Shown here in pieces: positions 25,212 through 35,248 of a stretch of 64,000 nucleotides of DNA. Both the position numbers and the translations under genes were made by a program. Source of the stretch: Necropsobacter rosorum (GTDB taxonomy: Bacteria; Pseudomonadota; Gammaproteobacteria; Enterobacterales; Pasteurellaceae); NCBI GenBank assembly GCA_000751835.1, contig CCMQ01000008.1:248001-312000 (forward strand). The letters run 5' to 3'. The stretch's first letter is position 1, and each line of letters begins with the position of its first letter. A model generated the notes under the pieces. The model had not been told where the DNA came from. It made no database searches and worked only from the letters and a program-made list of their open reading frames with translations.

Positions 25212-26672
25212 ATGTCAGAGATTCAACAATTACAACCGCACTTATTATGGCAATGGTTTGATCGGATTTGCGCCGTGCCGCATCCTTCTTACCATGAAGA
25301 TCAATTAGCCGACATGATTCTCAATTGGGCGAAAAGCAAGGGATTGTTTGCCGAACGCGACGAGGTCGGTAATCTGCTGATCCGTAAACCGGCGACCGCG
25401 GGCATGCAAACGCGCAAACCGGTAGTATTGCAAGCGCATCTGGACATGGTACCGCAGGCTAATGAAGGCACCCAGCATGATTTTACCGTCGATCCGATCA
25501 AACCTTACATTGACGGTGATTGGGTCACGGCGCAAGGCACTACGCTGGGCGCCGATAACGGTATCGGTATGGCGTCGGCGCTGGCGGTGCTGGACAGCGA
25601 CGATATCGCTCATCCGGATTTGGAAGTGCTGCTGACCATGACGGAAGAGCGCGGCATGGAAGGGGCGCTCGGATTACGTCCCGGCTGGCTGCGGTCCGAC
25701 ATTTTAATCAATACCGATACCGAAGAAAACGGCGAAATTTATGTAGGTTGCGCCGGCGGCGAAAACGCCAATATCCGGCTGCCGGTGGAATGGGAAAGTA
25801 ATACCTATACCCAATCGTATCAGCTCAGCTTAAAAGGGTTGCGCGGCGGCCATTCCGGTTGCGATATCCACACCGGCCGGGCGAATGCGATTAAATTGCT
25901 GGCGCGTTTTCTGGCACAATTCAGCCAAAATCAACCGCACTTTGCCTTCAGCCTCGGCAATATTCGCGGCGGTTCCATCCGCAACGCGATTCCGCGCGAG
26001 GCCTTCGCCACACTGGTATTTAACGATGATGCGGCAATACTGAAAAGTGCGGTGGAAAATTTCGCCGTTTTAGTCAAAAATGAACTGGCGCAGGCAGAAC
26101 CGAATCTGGCTTTCAGCATAGAGGCAGCGGATAACCCGTCGCAGGTGTTTTCCCGCCCAACGGCACAGCGTGCGATTAACCTGCTGAATTTGCTGCCGAA
26201 CGGGGTAATTCGCAACAGCGATGTGATTGCAGGCGTGGTGGAAACCTCACTTAGCGCCGGCGTATTAAGCACCGAAGAAGACAGCATCAATATCACGATT
26301 TTAACCCGTTCGCTGATTGAAAGCGGCAAAGCCTATGTGGCGGGGTTATTGCGTTCTCTGGCCGATTTAACCGGCGCCTCGGTGGCTTTTTCCGGCGATT
26401 ATCCGGGCTGGGAGCCGCAAAGCCAAAGCGAAATATTGAATCTGACCCGCAAACATTATGCCGAAATTTTAGGCCATGAACCGGAAATTAAGGTGATTCA
26501 CGCGGGATTGGAATGCGGATTATTAAAGAAAATTTATCCGGCTATGGACATGGTTTCTATCGGGCCGACGATTGTCAACGCCCATTCGCCGGATGAGAAA
26601 GTGCATATTCCGGCGGTTCAGACTTATTGGCGGTTATTAACCGCACTGTTGGCAAACATTGCGCCGAAATAA
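25212..26672 (+). CDS. pepD: Aminoacyl-histidine dipeptidase (peptidase D)
   Basis: PepD is a cytosolic zinc dipeptidase of the M20 family that cleaves Xaa-His (carnosine-like) and other unblocked dipeptides. The 486 residues include the metal ligands in '[10 protein letters not shown]' and 'GADNGIGMA', the catalytic Glu pair in '[13 protein letters not shown]', and '[17 protein letters not shown]'. '[10 protein letters not shown]' and '[11 protein letters not shown]' lie near the C-terminus. The ATG follows GGAGG. Three USS cores lie in the gene. It is monocistronic, with a terminator after the stop. Confidence 0.97.
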   Translation: MSEIQQLQPHLLWQWFDRICAVPHPSYHEDQLADMILNWAKSKGLFAERDEVGNLLIRKPATAGMQTRKPVVLQAHLDMVPQANEGTQHDFTVDPIKPYIDGDWVTAQGTTLGADNGIGMASALAVLDSDDIAHPDLEVLLTMTEERGMEGALGLRPGWLRSDILINTDTEENGEIYVGCAGGENANIRLPVEWESNTYTQSYQLSLKGLRGGHSGCDIHTGRANAIKLLARFLAQFSQNQPHFAFSLGNIRGGSIRNAIPREAFATLVFNDDAAILKSAVENFAVLVKNELAQAEPNLAFSIEAADNPSQVFSRPTAQRAINLLNLLPNGVIRNSDVIAGVVETSLSAGVLSTEEDSINITILTRSLIESGKAYVAGLLRSLADLTGASVAFSGDYPGWEPQSQSEILNLTRKHYAEILGHEPEIKVIHAGLECGLLKKIYPAMDMVSIGPTIVNAHSPDEKVHIPAVQTYWRLLTALLANIAPK

Positions 26673-26677
26673 TGGTA

Positions 26678-26701
26678 CGGGAGCTAATGCTCCCGGTTTT
26701 G
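26678..26701 (+). terminator. Terminator between pepD and the PACE gene
   Basis: A perfect 7-bp stem (CGGGAGC / GCTCCCG) with a TAAT loop, then GGTTTTG. It overlaps the stop codon of the convergent gene. Confidence 0.7.
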
Positions 26702-27115
26702 CCGCAGTTTATTGATCACCATCACTCTGGCGTTATCGTAACACCAGTTGAAAATAAAGGTATAAACCAGAATCAGCAGGGTCAGCCCCACATCCATCAT
26801 AAAGGCGGTGAGCCAGTCCACCTCGAGAACATAAGCCACCATCGGAATGGTGAAAATCAGCAAACCGCCTTCAAACAACAGCGAATGTACGCAGCGCGTC
26901 AGTACGGAACGCTTTTCCCGGGCGCCGGTGACGAATAAATCGAACACCCAGTTAAAGATAACATTCCATACTACGGCGATTACGGAAATTAGCACCACCA
27001 CTAGCGTTAGACCGTCAGTTTGGTGATCGGTCACCAGTTTAAGCGCCAGTATGGAAATGACGATTGCCAGCAGCTCAAATAGCACGGCATGAAAAAGGCG
27101 TTCTGTTGCGCTCAT
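26684..27115 (-). CDS. PACE-family (AceI-like) efflux transporter
   Basis: This is a 143-residue inner-membrane protein with two tandem 'bacterial transmembrane pair' domains, four helices in all. The PACE pattern is clear: a Glu in helix 1 (E14, 'FHAVLFELLAI'; E15 in AceI of Acinetobacter), 'VWNVIFNWVFD' at the end of the first pair, 'LLFEGGLLIFTIP' opening the second, and 'FIFNWCYD' closing it. Characterised members export chlorhexidine, acriflavine or short-chain diamines. The natural substrate here is not known. It stands alone, convergent with pepD. Confidence 0.9.
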   Translation of the reverse strand: MSATERLFHAVLFELLAIVISILALKLVTDHQTDGLTLVVVLISVIAVVWNVIFNWVFDLFVTGAREKRSVLTRCVHSLLFEGGLLIFTIPMVAYVLEVDWLTAFMMDVGLTLLILVYTFIFNWCYDNARVMVINKLRQNREH

Positions 27116-27247
27116 TGCGGTTAAGTGCTTCCTGTGTAGATAAAAGTGCGGTGAAAATATTAAATGTTTTTTAAAAGGGCGAGTATAGCACTAAAAAACG
27201 GACAGCATAACCCTGCCCGGTGTGAGCGGGCAGGCAAGTGACGACAA

Positions 27248-28150
27248 TTAAGGAATATCATGCCCCTGCGAGGCGACATACACCTTAATCCATTCCTCTT
27301 GGCTGAACGAAATATTAAGCGCATCGGCCGCATTTTTTACCCGTTCGATATTACCCGAACCGATAATCGGCATAATGTTTGCCGGATGCGCCAGTAACCA
27401 GGCGTAAGCCAGCGTATCCAGCCGCCGTTCGCCTTTCGATTCGCCGATTTCCAGCAAAGCCTGCGCTGTTTTTTGGCTTCGTTGATCCGGTCTGGTGATT
27501 AATTTCCCGCCAGCAAGGGGCGACCACGCCATCGGTTTGATGCGTTTTTCCAGTAAAAAATCCAGAATACCGTCATCAAAAGGCGTCAGATGCAGCGCGG
27601 ATATTTCGATTTGGTTAGTGATCAAAGGTTGGCTGAGGTAAGATTGCAGCATGGAAAATTTTGCCGCGCTATAATTGGATACGCCGAAATAGCGTACTTT
27701 TCCTTCCTTGTGCAACTGTTCAAAGGCGCGCGCAATCTGTTGCGGATCGGCGCAAGGCGACAAACGGTGAATCAGCAGGACATCGATATAGTCGCATTGC
27801 AGTTTTTGAATGGAACGCTCCGCCGACCAGACGATATGCTGATAACTGTTATCATAATAATGGCTGCGGATGTTCTGCAATTCGTCATTCGGATATAAAA
27901 TACCGCACTTGGTGACCAGCGTCAGCTTGTCGCGCAGGGTTTTATCCAATGCCAGCGCCCGCCCGAATTCGCCTTCGGTTTTAAAGCCGTCGTAACAGGC
28001 GGCGTGATCCAGCGTATCAATACCCAACTCCAGCCCTTGTTTAACAAAAGTCAGTAATTGCTGTGGTGTTTTTTGCCAGTTTTTCAGCCGCCAGAAGCCC
28101 TGAATCAGGCGGCTGAAGCGCAAGCCGCTCTCCAGTTGAAGATATTGCAT
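27248..28150 (-). CDS. Aldo/keto reductase (YdhF type)
   Basis: This is an NADPH-dependent oxidoreductase of the aldo/keto reductase superfamily, 300 residues in a TIM barrel. The catalytic Asp-Tyr pair is in 'DTLDHAACYDG', with His at the position of the usual Ala after Asp, as in YdhF. A Lys is in 'LVTKCGI' and a His in 'DVLLIHRLSP'. The cofactor region has 'PIIGSGNIERVKNA'. The substrate is unknown for YdhF-like enzymes. It is transcribed on its own after the terminator of the oad operon. Confidence 0.88.
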   Translation of the reverse strand: MQYLQLESGLRFSRLIQGFWRLKNWQKTPQQLLTFVKQGLELGIDTLDHAACYDGFKTEGEFGRALALDKTLRDKLTLVTKCGILYPNDELQNIRSHYYDNSYQHIVWSAERSIQKLQCDYIDVLLIHRLSPCADPQQIARAFEQLHKEGKVRYFGVSNYSAAKFSMLQSYLSQPLITNQIEISALHLTPFDDGILDFLLEKRIKPMAWSPLAGGKLITRPDQRSQKTAQALLEIGESKGERRLDTLAYAWLLAHPANIMPIIGSGNIERVKNAADALNISFSQEEWIKVYVASQGHDIP

Positions 28151-28167
28151 TGATTTCTCCCATAAAA

Positions 28168-28200
28168 ATACCTTGTTATGTTGGTGTCATAACAAGGTAT
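28168..28200 (-). terminator. Terminator of the oadGAB operon
   Basis: A perfect 13-bp inverted repeat (ATACCTTGTTATG / CATAACAAGGTAT) with a 7-base loop, followed on the minus strand by TTTTATG. It begins 14 bases after the oadB stop. Confidence 0.8.
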
Positions 28201-28214
28201 CCGGTTTTTAACGA

Positions 28215-29519
28215 TTACATGATCACCGAAACGTATTTCAGCATCACCCCGGCGGCAATGGCAGAACCGATAACGCCAGCGACGTTCGGCCCCATGGCGT
28301 GCATCAGCAGGAAGTTTTGGTGATCGGCTTCCAAACCGACTTTATTGGCAACGCGCGCCGCCATTGGTACGGCAGATACGCCCGCCGCGCCGATAAGCGG
28401 GTTGATTTTGTTTTTACTGAAGCGGTTCATTAATTTCGCCATTAACACCCCGCCGGCAGTACCGATGCCGAAGGCAATAACGCCGAGCACTAAAATACCC
28501 AGTGTCTGCGGTTGTAGGAATTTATCCGCCACCAGTTTCGCCCCCACCGATAAGCCGAGGAAAATGGTGACGATATTGATCAGAGCGTTTTGCGCCGTAT
28601 CGTTTAACCGTTCCACTACGCCGCTGACGCGCATCAGATTACCGAAACAGAACATCCCCAATAACGGTGCCGCATCCGGCAGCAACAGGGCGACCAGCAC
28701 AAGCAATACGATCGGGAACAGGATTTTTTCGTGTTTGCCGACATTGCGCAATTGTACCATGCGGATTTTACGCTCCTGCTGTGTGGTCAGCGCTTTCATA
28801 ATCGGCGGCTGAATTAACGGTACCAGCGCCATATAAGAATAGGCCGCCACCGCAATCGCACCGAGTAATTCCGGCGCCAGTTTGCTGGCCAGATAAATCG
28901 CCGTCGGGCCGTCGGCTCCGCCGATAATCCCGATGGCTGCGGCCTGCGGCAGGGTAAAATCAATAACGCCCAGCCAGTTAAGCCCCAACGCTCCCAATAC
29001 GGTGGCGAAAATACCGAACTGCGCCGCCGCACCGAGCAGCAGCGTACGCGGATTCGCCAGCAGCGGGCCGAAGTCGGTCATTGCGCCGACACCCATAAAA
29101 ATAACCAGCGGCGCCACCCCATAGCCGATCGCCACTTTATAAAACAGTGCCAATACGCCTGCGCTGTAGCCCATATCGCCGGCGATGGCTTCCAGTTCAT
29201 TCACGGTGGAAGGCAGGGCGCTGTTAAGTGCGGTCTTAATTGCCGCCGGATCCGCTGCGCTATTCAGCTTCGCCGCGACGATCGCCAGTTGTTCCGTTGT
29301 TCCGCCGTGCAGCAGGTTATCCAGTGCGGTCATTGCCATACCCGCTTCCGGAATATTGGACAATAAACCGCCGAAACCGATGGGTAATAACAGCAACGGT
29401 TCGAATTTGCGTGCAATAGCCAGCCATAACAGCAGCAGACTGACGACAATCATCACGGCTTGTCCCCATTCCATGTGCATGATGCCCATACCGCGTATCA
29501 ATGCTAAAATACTTTCCAT
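28215..29519 (-). CDS. oadB: Oxaloacetate decarboxylase, sodium-pump beta subunit
   Basis: OadB is the integral membrane subunit that decarboxylates carboxybiotin and moves sodium ions outward. The 434 residues match the family, with about nine or more membrane segments. The sodium-site Asp lies in '[21 protein letters not shown]' (Asp203 in Klebsiella). The C-terminal '[20 protein letters not shown]' and '[18 protein letters not shown]' carry further conserved polar residues. It is the last gene of oadGAB, 10 bases after oadA. Confidence 0.98.
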   Translation of the reverse strand: MESILALIRGMGIMHMEWGQAVMIVVSLLLLWLAIARKFEPLLLLPIGFGGLLSNIPEAGMAMTALDNLLHGGTTEQLAIVAAKLNSAADPAAIKTALNSALPSTVNELEAIAGDMGYSAGVLALFYKVAIGYGVAPLVIFMGVGAMTDFGPLLANPRTLLLGAAAQFGIFATVLGALGLNWLGVIDFTLPQAAAIGIIGGADGPTAIYLASKLAPELLGAIAVAAYSYMALVPLIQPPIMKALTTQQERKIRMVQLRNVGKHEKILFPIVLLVLVALLLPDAAPLLGMFCFGNLMRVSGVVERLNDTAQNALINIVTIFLGLSVGAKLVADKFLQPQTLGILVLGVIAFGIGTAGGVLMAKLMNRFSKNKINPLIGAAGVSAVPMAARVANKVGLEADHQNFLLMHAMGPNVAGVIGSAIAAGVMLKYVSVIM

Positions 29520-29529
29520 GGTTTACCGC

Positions 29530-31347
29530 CTATGCCAAGGTCATCAGGGTATCGCCCACCGCGACCGCATCGCCGGCTTTCACTGTGATACCGCGAACCG
29601 TACCTGCCTGTGCGGCACGGATTTCGGTTTCCATTTTCATCGCTTCCAGAATCAGCAATACGTCGCCTTCTGCAACCTGCTGCCCTTCGCTGGCAACCAC
29701 TTTCCAGATATTACCCGCCATCGGTGCGGTAACCGCGCTACCGCCGCCGTCAGCGACCGGTGCGCCGGCCGGCGCTTGTGGTGCGGCAGGTTGGTTCGGT
29801 GCGGCCGGTGCGATATTGCCGATATCGCCGCCTTCGCTGACTTTCACCACAAAGGCTTTGCCTTCCAGCTCAACGGTATAAACCGCCGCTTCGCCGGCCG
29901 GGGCGGCTTTGGCCGCAGGTGCGGTGGTTTTTTGCGCTGTTTTCTCTGCTGTTGGCGCCGGTTCGAATGCCGCCGGGTTGCCGCGATTTTGCAGGAATTT
30001 CAAACCGACCTGCGGGAACAGGGCGACGATCAACACATCGTCGACTTTATTTTCTGCCAGCGTAATGCCTTTTTCCTGCGCCAGTTGTTCCACTTCCGCG
30101 GTCAGTTTATCCATTTCCGGTGCAAGGTGATTAGCTGGGCGATCGGTAATCGGCTGCGCGCCGTCCAGCACTTTCGCCTGTAATTCGGCATTTACCGGCG
30201 CCGGCGTGCGTCCGTATTCGCCTTTCAGAATGCCGGCGGTTTCCTTGGCAATGGTTTTATAGCGCTCGCCCATTAATACGTTGATGACCGATTGTGTTCC
30301 GACAATTTGCGATGTCGGTGTCACCAGCGGAATATAACCCAAATCCTGCCGCACTTTCGGAATTTCTTGCAGCACTAAATCCAGTTTATCGGACGCGTTT
30401 TGCTGTTTTAACTGGCTTTCCAGATTGGTCAGCATACCGCCCGGCACCTGTGCGACCAGAATGCGGCTGTCAACCCCTTTCAGCTGACCTTCGAATTTGT
30501 GGTATTTTTTGCGTACGTTACGGAAATAGGCGGCGATTTTTTCAAGTTGCGCAATATCCAGACCGGTGTCGTACTGGGTATCTTTCAGCGCGGCTACCAA
30601 GGCTTCGGTGGCCGGATGGCCGTAAGTGCCGCTCATGGAGGAAATTGCGGTATCAATGCCGTCGATACCGGCTTCCACCGCTTTTAATAAGGTCATTTCC
30701 GCCATGCCGGTGGTGGAATGGCAATGCAGGTGCAGCTGCACGTCGAAACGTTTTTTGATTTCGCTGACCAGCTTATAAGCCTCCACCGGACTTAAAATGC
30801 CGGACATATCTTTAATCACTAAAGAGTCGATACCGATTTCAAGCAATTGTTCGGTGGTATCCAGCCAGGTTTGCAGCGTATGCACCGGGCTTGTGGTATA
30901 ACTTAGGGTGCCTTGCGCATGGGCGCCGTTTTTGCGTACCGCTTGTAGCGCCTGCTGCATGTTGCGCGGGTCGTTCATGGCGTCGAACACCCGGAAAACG
31001 TGCATGCCGTTAGTGACGGCGCGTTCGACGAAGCGATCCACCACGTCGTCGGCGTAATGACGATAACCCAACAGATTTTGACCGCGCAACAGCATTTGCA
31101 GCGGCGTGTTGGGAATGGCTTTTTTCAGTTCACGCAGGCGAACCCAAGGGTCTTCGCCTAAAAAACGAATGCAGGCGTCGAATGTCGCACCGCCCCAGGC
31201 TTCTAATGACCAATAACCTACTTTATCCAGTTCCGCGGCAATCGGTAACATATCATCCAGACGTAAACGGGTCGCGAAAAGTGATTGGTGAGCGTCACGT
31301 AAAACAACGTCGGTAATCGCAATTTTTTTTGTTTGTGCAGTAGTCAT
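29530..31347 (-). CDS. oadA: Oxaloacetate decarboxylase alpha subunit (carboxyltransferase and biotin carrier)
   Basis: OadA transfers the carboxyl group of oxaloacetate to its own biotin. The ATG at 31347 after GGAG gives 605 residues; a TTG at 31359 is a weaker start. The N-terminal carboxyltransferase barrel starts '[16 protein letters not shown]'. It has the metal-binding '[12 protein letters not shown]'. A flexible Ala/Pro-rich linker (about residues 455-540) leads to the biotinyl domain, where Lys571 in '[11 protein letters not shown]' is the biotinylation site. The enzyme couples oxaloacetate to pyruvate conversion with sodium export. Confidence 0.98.
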   Translation of the reverse strand: MTTAQTKKIAITDVVLRDAHQSLFATRLRLDDMLPIAAELDKVGYWSLEAWGGATFDACIRFLGEDPWVRLRELKKAIPNTPLQMLLRGQNLLGYRHYADDVVDRFVERAVTNGMHVFRVFDAMNDPRNMQQALQAVRKNGAHAQGTLSYTTSPVHTLQTWLDTTEQLLEIGIDSLVIKDMSGILSPVEAYKLVSEIKKRFDVQLHLHCHSTTGMAEMTLLKAVEAGIDGIDTAISSMSGTYGHPATEALVAALKDTQYDTGLDIAQLEKIAAYFRNVRKKYHKFEGQLKGVDSRILVAQVPGGMLTNLESQLKQQNASDKLDLVLQEIPKVRQDLGYIPLVTPTSQIVGTQSVINVLMGERYKTIAKETAGILKGEYGRTPAPVNAELQAKVLDGAQPITDRPANHLAPEMDKLTAEVEQLAQEKGITLAENKVDDVLIVALFPQVGLKFLQNRGNPAAFEPAPTAEKTAQKTTAPAAKAAPAGEAAVYTVELEGKAFVVKVSEGGDIGNIAPAAPNQPAAPQAPAGAPVADGGGSAVTAPMAGNIWKVVASEGQQVAEGDVLLILEAMKMETEIRAAQAGTVRGITVKAGDAVAVGDTLMTLA

Positions 31348-31364
31348 TATTTTCTCCAACTAAA

Positions 31365-31622
31365 TTATTTAAGCCCTTGTTGACGGCGATGATGTGCGAC
31401 GGCGGCGATGATCACCGGACGTAAACGTTCCAGATCACTGATCGCTGCGGTTTGAATCGGTTTGGCTGAGGGGGTGGACGGGACGGGTTCGGGAAAGAAT
31501 CGGTTAACCAGTTTTGACATCAGTCCGATTGCGAGAATTAAAATCCACAAAAAGACTAATACGAATCCCATTCCCGAGATCATCAGGTTTACACCTTCCT
31601 GCATTAGCGCTGCATTTGTCAT
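31365..31622 (-). CDS. oadG: Oxaloacetate decarboxylase gamma subunit
   Basis: OadG is the small anchoring subunit that holds the alpha subunit to OadB and binds zinc. The 85-residue protein has one N-terminal membrane helix (about residues 12-36) and a polar tail ending '[14 protein letters not shown]'; the paired His residues fit zinc binding. GAGGT precedes the ATG. It is first in the operon, with a candidate CRP-dependent promoter about 25 bases upstream. Confidence 0.95.
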   Translation of the reverse strand: MTNAALMQEGVNLMISGMGFVLVFLWILILAIGLMSKLVNRFFPEPVPSTPSAKPIQTAAISDLERLRPVIIAAVAHHRRQQGLK

Positions 31623-31654
31623 TGTTATACCTCTTTATGAAAAACAACTTTGCT

Positions 31655-31697
31655 ATCATACCTGCTTTAAAAAAGAAAGTATTTGAACCGGATCACA
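31655..31697 (-). promoter_or_regulatory. Candidate CRP-activated promoter of oadGAB
   Basis: On the minus strand TGTGA-TCCGGT-TCAAA (31697-31682) matches the CRP consensus TGTGA-N6-TCACA at nine of ten positions. A -10-like TATGAT lies at 31660-31655. The inferred start near 31648 puts the CRP site centre at about -41.5, the class II position, and there is no good -35. This geometry is an inference from sequence only. Confidence 0.55.
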
Positions 31698-31788
31698 TTG
31701 TTAACGCTTTAGGAGTATCGGCCGCGGCCGGATTGGCATAGTGCGGTTGAAAAATCGGTTAAATTCCGACCGCACTTTTATGTTGCGG

Positions 31789-32406
31789 TCAACCCACCTG
31801 CGTGAAGAAATCGCGAATGCCGACCAGCATATTATTGATGGCCACCGCCGCCAGAATTAACCCCATCACCCGGCTGATAATGGCCGCGCCGGTATTGCCG
31901 ATTAAACGCTGAATATTGTTGGCGGCTAAAAACAGCAGATAGGTAATAAACAAAATCGCCAGCATGATAAAGGTGGTTAATACCTGATCAAAAAAACTGA
32001 AGCGGTGATTATCCGTTAACAGCACGATCGCCATCATCGCGCCGGGTGAGGCGATGGACGGCACCGCCAGCGGATAAACGGCGATTTCGCTGATACTGGA
32101 GGAGATTTTCATTTCCTGTTCCGGTTTGCCTTCGCCGAAAATCATGGTTAATGCGAATAACAGCAGAACCAGACCGCCGGCGATCTGGAACGCGGTGAGC
32201 GGAATCTGCATCGCTTCCAGCAGCGCCTGACCGACAATCAGGAAGAACAGTAAAATACCGGCGGAAATAAGGATCGCTTTTAACGCGATTTTGCGTCGGT
32301 CTTCGAGAGATAAACCGACGGTTTTGGTTAAATAAACCGGAATGGAACCGATAGGATCAATCACCGCCCATAACACCACAAATTGAACAATAAGAGAATC
32401 AAACAT
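31789..32406 (-). CDS. MarC-family inner-membrane protein
   Basis: This 205-residue protein belongs to the MarC family (YchE/YhgN-like), with six predicted membrane helices. The N-terminal 'FVVLWAVIDPIGSIPVYLT' is the signature of the family. 'AVPSIASPGAMMAIVLL' and 'ISRVMGLILAAVAINNMLVGI' follow. MarC was once linked to antibiotic resistance, but this was not confirmed, and the function is unknown. The ATG at 32406 is chosen since the longer frame to 32589 crosses the divergent yheS gene. A USS-containing hairpin (GACCGCA / TGCGGTC, 31768-31790) follows the stop and may end transcription. Confidence 0.88.
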   Translation of the reverse strand: MFDSLIVQFVVLWAVIDPIGSIPVYLTKTVGLSLEDRRKIALKAILISAGILLFFLIVGQALLEAMQIPLTAFQIAGGLVLLLFALTMIFGEGKPEQEMKISSSISEIAVYPLAVPSIASPGAMMAIVLLTDNHRFSFFDQVLTTFIMLAILFITYLLFLAANNIQRLIGNTGAAIISRVMGLILAAVAINNMLVGIRDFFTQVG

Positions 32407-32485
32407 TTGCAACCCCGGTAAAAAAGTGGAAAATAATAAAAAAAATTTAACAATGAATATCTTATAACAAATTCTAAGCAAAATA

Positions 32486-34402
32486 ATGATTTTTTTTACA
32501 AATCTTACCTTAAAACGCGGCCAGTCGCTTTTACTGGAAAACGCCGATGCCGCCGTTAACCCCGGACAAAAAGTGGGCTTGGTGGGCAAAAACGGCTGCG
32601 GTAAATCCTCCTTGTTTGCCTTGTTAAAACACGAAATGAGTGCGGAAGGCGGCAGCGTCAGTTATCCGGCCGCTTGGCGGGTGAGTTGGGTGAATCAGGA
32701 AACCCCGGCCTTAGCCATGTCCGCTCTGGATTATGTGATTGAAGGCGACCGCGAATATTGCCGTTTGCAGCGTCAATTGCATGCGGCCAATGCCGACAAC
32801 GACGGCAACGCCATTGCGGCAATTCACGCCCAGCTTGACATTATCGACGCCTGGACCATTCATGCCCGCGCCGGCGCACTGCTGCACGGTCTCGGCTTTG
32901 AACCGCAAGCGCTGCAACAGCCGGTAAAATCCTTTTCCGGCGGCTGGCGGATGCGCTTGAATCTGGCGCAGGCTTTATTATGCCCGTCGGATTTGTTGCT
33001 GTTGGACGAACCCACCAATCATCTGGATTTGGACGCGGTTATCTGGCTGGAACGCTGGCTGATGCAATATCCCGGTACCTTGATTCTGATTTCTCACGAT
33101 CGCGACTTTCTGGATCCGATTGTGAACAAAATCCTGCATATGGAAAATCATAAGCTGAATGAATATAGCGGCGATTATTCCTCGTTTGAAGTGCAGCGCG
33201 CCGAAAAACTGGCGCAACAGACCGCACTTTTCCGCCAGCAACAGCAGAAAATCAGCCATTTACAACGTTATATCGACCGTTTCAAAGCCAAAGCCACCAA
33301 GGCTAAACAGGCACAAAGCCGGGTCAAGGCGCTGGAGCGGATGGAATTAATCGCACCCGCTTATGTGGACAACCCCTTTACCTTTCATTTTCGCGAGCCG
33401 CAGGCGCTGCCCAATCCGCTGGTGACTATCGAAAAAGCCGCCGCCGGTTATGCGGAAGGAGAGCAGGTGCATACCGTGCTGGAACAGATTAAGCTCAATC
33501 TGGTGCCGGGCTCGCGCATCGGCTTGCTGGGCAAAAACGGCGCCGGTAAATCCACCTTGATCAAATTGCTGGCGGGCGAACTGAGCGCGTTGTCCGGCCG
33601 AGTGCAACTGGCGAAAGGCGTGCAGCTGGGCTATTTCGCTCAACATCAGCTGGATACCCTGCGTGCGCAGGAAAGCGCCCTGTGGCACTTACAGCAAATC
33701 GCCCCGCAGCACACCGAACAGCAGCTGCGCGATTATCTGGGCAGCTTTGCCTTTCACGGTGAGAAAGTCAATCAGCCGGTGAATGCCTTTTCCGGCGGCG
33801 AAAAAGCCCGTCTGGTGCTGGCGCTGATCGTCTGGCGGCGGCCGAATTTATTGCTGCTGGACGAACCGACCAACCATCTGGATCTGGATATGCGTCAGGC
33901 CTTGACGGAAGCGCTGGTGGATTATCAGGGATCGCTGGTGGTGGTATCCCATGACCGTCATTTATTGCGTAATACGGTGGAAGAATTTTATCTGGTGCAT
34001 GATAAACAGGTGGAAGAATTTAAAGGCGATCTGGCGGATTATCAACAATGGCTGAGCGATACCAACGGGGCGACACAACATGCCGCCAAAGCGGAAAGCG
34101 CCGCCGACAGCCCGGGCGAAAGCCGCAAAGCGCAAAAACGCCGTGAAGCGCAACTGCGCCAGCAAACCGCGCCGCTGCGCAAAAAACTGGCGCAGTTTGA
34201 AGCCGAAAGCGCACGGTTGTCGGCACAGCTGGCGGAGATTGAAGCGCAATTGGCGCACGGCGAATTGTATCAGCCGGAAAATAAAGAAAAACTGACCGCA
34301 CTTTTAGCCGAACAGGCGGAATGCAAAAAAGCTCAGGAAATCACGGAAAACCAATGGTTCGAATGTCAGGACATGCTGGAACAACTGCTTGATACGGAAT
34401 AA
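32486..34402 (+). CDS. yheS: ABC-F ATPase YheS
   Basis: YheS is a cytosolic ABC-F protein with two ATPase domains and no membrane segments. Such proteins act at the ribosomal E site, affecting translation. The 638 residues match E. coli YheS (637). Domain 1 has Walker A 'GLVGKNGCGKSS' (about 32-42), signature 'SGGWRMRLNLAQAL' and 'LLLDEPTNHLDLD'. A charged linker ('QRYIDRFKAKATKAKQAQSR') leads to domain 2 with 'GLLGKNGAGKST' and 'SGGEKARLVLAL'. A coiled-coil C-terminal domain (about 535-638) follows. The Shine-Dalgarno is poor. Confidence 0.95.
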   Translation: MIFFTNLTLKRGQSLLLENADAAVNPGQKVGLVGKNGCGKSSLFALLKHEMSAEGGSVSYPAAWRVSWVNQETPALAMSALDYVIEGDREYCRLQRQLHAANADNDGNAIAAIHAQLDIIDAWTIHARAGALLHGLGFEPQALQQPVKSFSGGWRMRLNLAQALLCPSDLLLLDEPTNHLDLDAVIWLERWLMQYPGTLILISHDRDFLDPIVNKILHMENHKLNEYSGDYSSFEVQRAEKLAQQTALFRQQQQKISHLQRYIDRFKAKATKAKQAQSRVKALERMELIAPAYVDNPFTFHFREPQALPNPLVTIEKAAAGYAEGEQVHTVLEQIKLNLVPGSRIGLLGKNGAGKSTLIKLLAGELSALSGRVQLAKGVQLGYFAQHQLDTLRAQESALWHLQQIAPQHTEQQLRDYLGSFAFHGEKVNQPVNAFSGGEKARLVLALIVWRRPNLLLLDEPTNHLDLDMRQALTEALVDYQGSLVVVSHDRHLLRNTVEEFYLVHDKQVEEFKGDLADYQQWLSDTNGATQHAAKAESAADSPGESRKAQKRREAQLRQQTAPLRKKLAQFEAESARLSAQLAEIEAQLAHGELYQPENKEKLTALLAEQAECKKAQEITENQWFECQDMLEQLLDTE

Positions 34403-34410
34403 ACAACATA

Positions 34411-34446
34411 TCGGCGGCGCAATGTCGCCGAATTCATTTTTTGTGA
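34411..34446 (+). terminator. Terminator after yheS
   Basis: A 6-bp stem (TCGGCG / CGCCGA) with a 9-base loop followed by ATTCATTTTTTG, just after the yheS stop. Confidence 0.65.
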
Positions 34447-34461
34447 AAAAAGTGTGCGTTA

Positions 34462-34493
34462 CTAATTCTGCCCTAATTTTCCCCGCTTAGAAT
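34462..34493 (+). promoter_or_regulatory. OmpR-type direct repeat and -10 before the PepSY gene
   Basis: CTAATT occurs at 34462-34467 and again at 34473-34478, an exact 11-base repeat with a 5-base spacer. The spacing is that of PmrA/QseB-type boxes (CTTAAT-N5-CTTAAT). A -10 TAGAAT lies at 34488-34493, so the repeat overlaps the -35 position. It probably binds the regulator encoded two genes downstream. Confidence 0.5.
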
Positions 34494-34575
34494 ACTCCCC
34501 ATCGAAAGATGAAAGTCTTCCGATACGAAACAATCAATCCTCTATTTATTAGATTGCAGAATTAAGGAGACGACG

Positions 34576-35103
34576 ATGTCACATTCAGGTAAAACATTAC
34601 TTTCAACTTGGTTAGCGGCGGCTATGGCATTCGGCGCTGTGGGGATGGCGCATGCGGCAATGCCGGCGGCAAAACAGGACGCACTGAATCAAGCGCCGAT
34701 CAGCGCAACTCAGGCGATTAAGCAGGCGACGGCAACGGTGGCGGGCGATGCGACGGAAGTGGATTTTAAACATAAAAACGGCGCCGGCTATTATGCCGTA
34801 GATATTCTGGCCGGCGGCGAAAAACATGAAGTTAAAATCGACGCTAAAAGCGGTGAAGTATTAAGCAGCAAACAGGCTTCCCATAAAAAAACCGTACAAA
34901 AACCGACGGTGGCGGTATCTTTATCGCAAGCCATCGATATCGCATTGGCAAAAACCGGCGGTAAGGTAAAAGAAGCGGAACTGAAATATAAAGACGGAAC
35001 CCCGCGTTACAAAGTGGAAACGCTGGCAGGCGGACAGGAATACGACACGATTGTAGATGCCGGCAATGGGAATATCATCAGTTCGCAGGCGGATTCCGAC
35101 TAG
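34576..35103 (+). CDS. Periplasmic protein with two PepSY domains
   Basis: This 175-residue protein has a signal peptide (residues 1-27, 'WLAAAMAFGAVGMAHA' with an AxA site) and two PepSY domains. Both have the same layout: 'ISATQAIKQATATV...YYAVDILAGGEKHEVKIDAKSGEVLSS' in pieces at about 42-97, and 'VSLSQAIDIALAKTGGKV...YKVETLAGGQEY' at about 114-172. PepSY domains are seen in protease inhibitors and in partners of sensor kinases. AAGGAGA precedes the ATG. The gene lies before an OmpR-type two-component pair, so a role as sensed or regulated periplasmic partner is likely but not shown. Confidence 0.88.
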   Translation: MSHSGKTLLSTWLAAAMAFGAVGMAHAAMPAAKQDALNQAPISATQAIKQATATVAGDATEVDFKHKNGAGYYAVDILAGGEKHEVKIDAKSGEVLSSKQASHKKTVQKPTVAVSLSQAIDIALAKTGGKVKEAELKYKDGTPRYKVETLAGGQEYDTIVDAGNGNIISSQADSD

Positions 35104-35133
35104 GTCGGATGTGCCGAAAACCGCAAAAAAACG

Positions 35134-35172
35134 ACCGCACTTTCGGCTGATGAACAGCATGGAAAGTGCGGT
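35134..35172 (+). terminator. Hairpin from an inverted USS pair after the PepSY gene
   Basis: ACCGCACTTTC and GAAAGTGCGGT form a perfect 11-bp stem with a 17-base loop, then TTTAAATT. Inverted USS pairs commonly act as terminators in Pasteurellaceae. It may reduce read-through into the two-component genes. Confidence 0.6.
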
Positions 35173-35248
35173 TTAAATTCGGCTTGTTTCCATGCCGGTA
35201 TTTCCTTATGCTTGGCTTGTCGGTTAATGGGTTATAACGGTGGACAGC

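Noticed and set aside
29185-30183. 332-codon plus-strand ORF over oadB and oadA
   Set aside because: It is antisense to two certain genes and shows only low-complexity Ala/Ser/Arg/Gly-rich sequence from the reversed linker region.
31637-31741. 34-codon plus-strand ORF (MKNNFAIIPALKKKVFEPDH...) between oadG and the MarC gene
   Set aside because: It has no Shine-Dalgarno, overlaps the inferred oadGAB promoter and CRP site on the other strand, and shows no recognised family. I treat it as chance.
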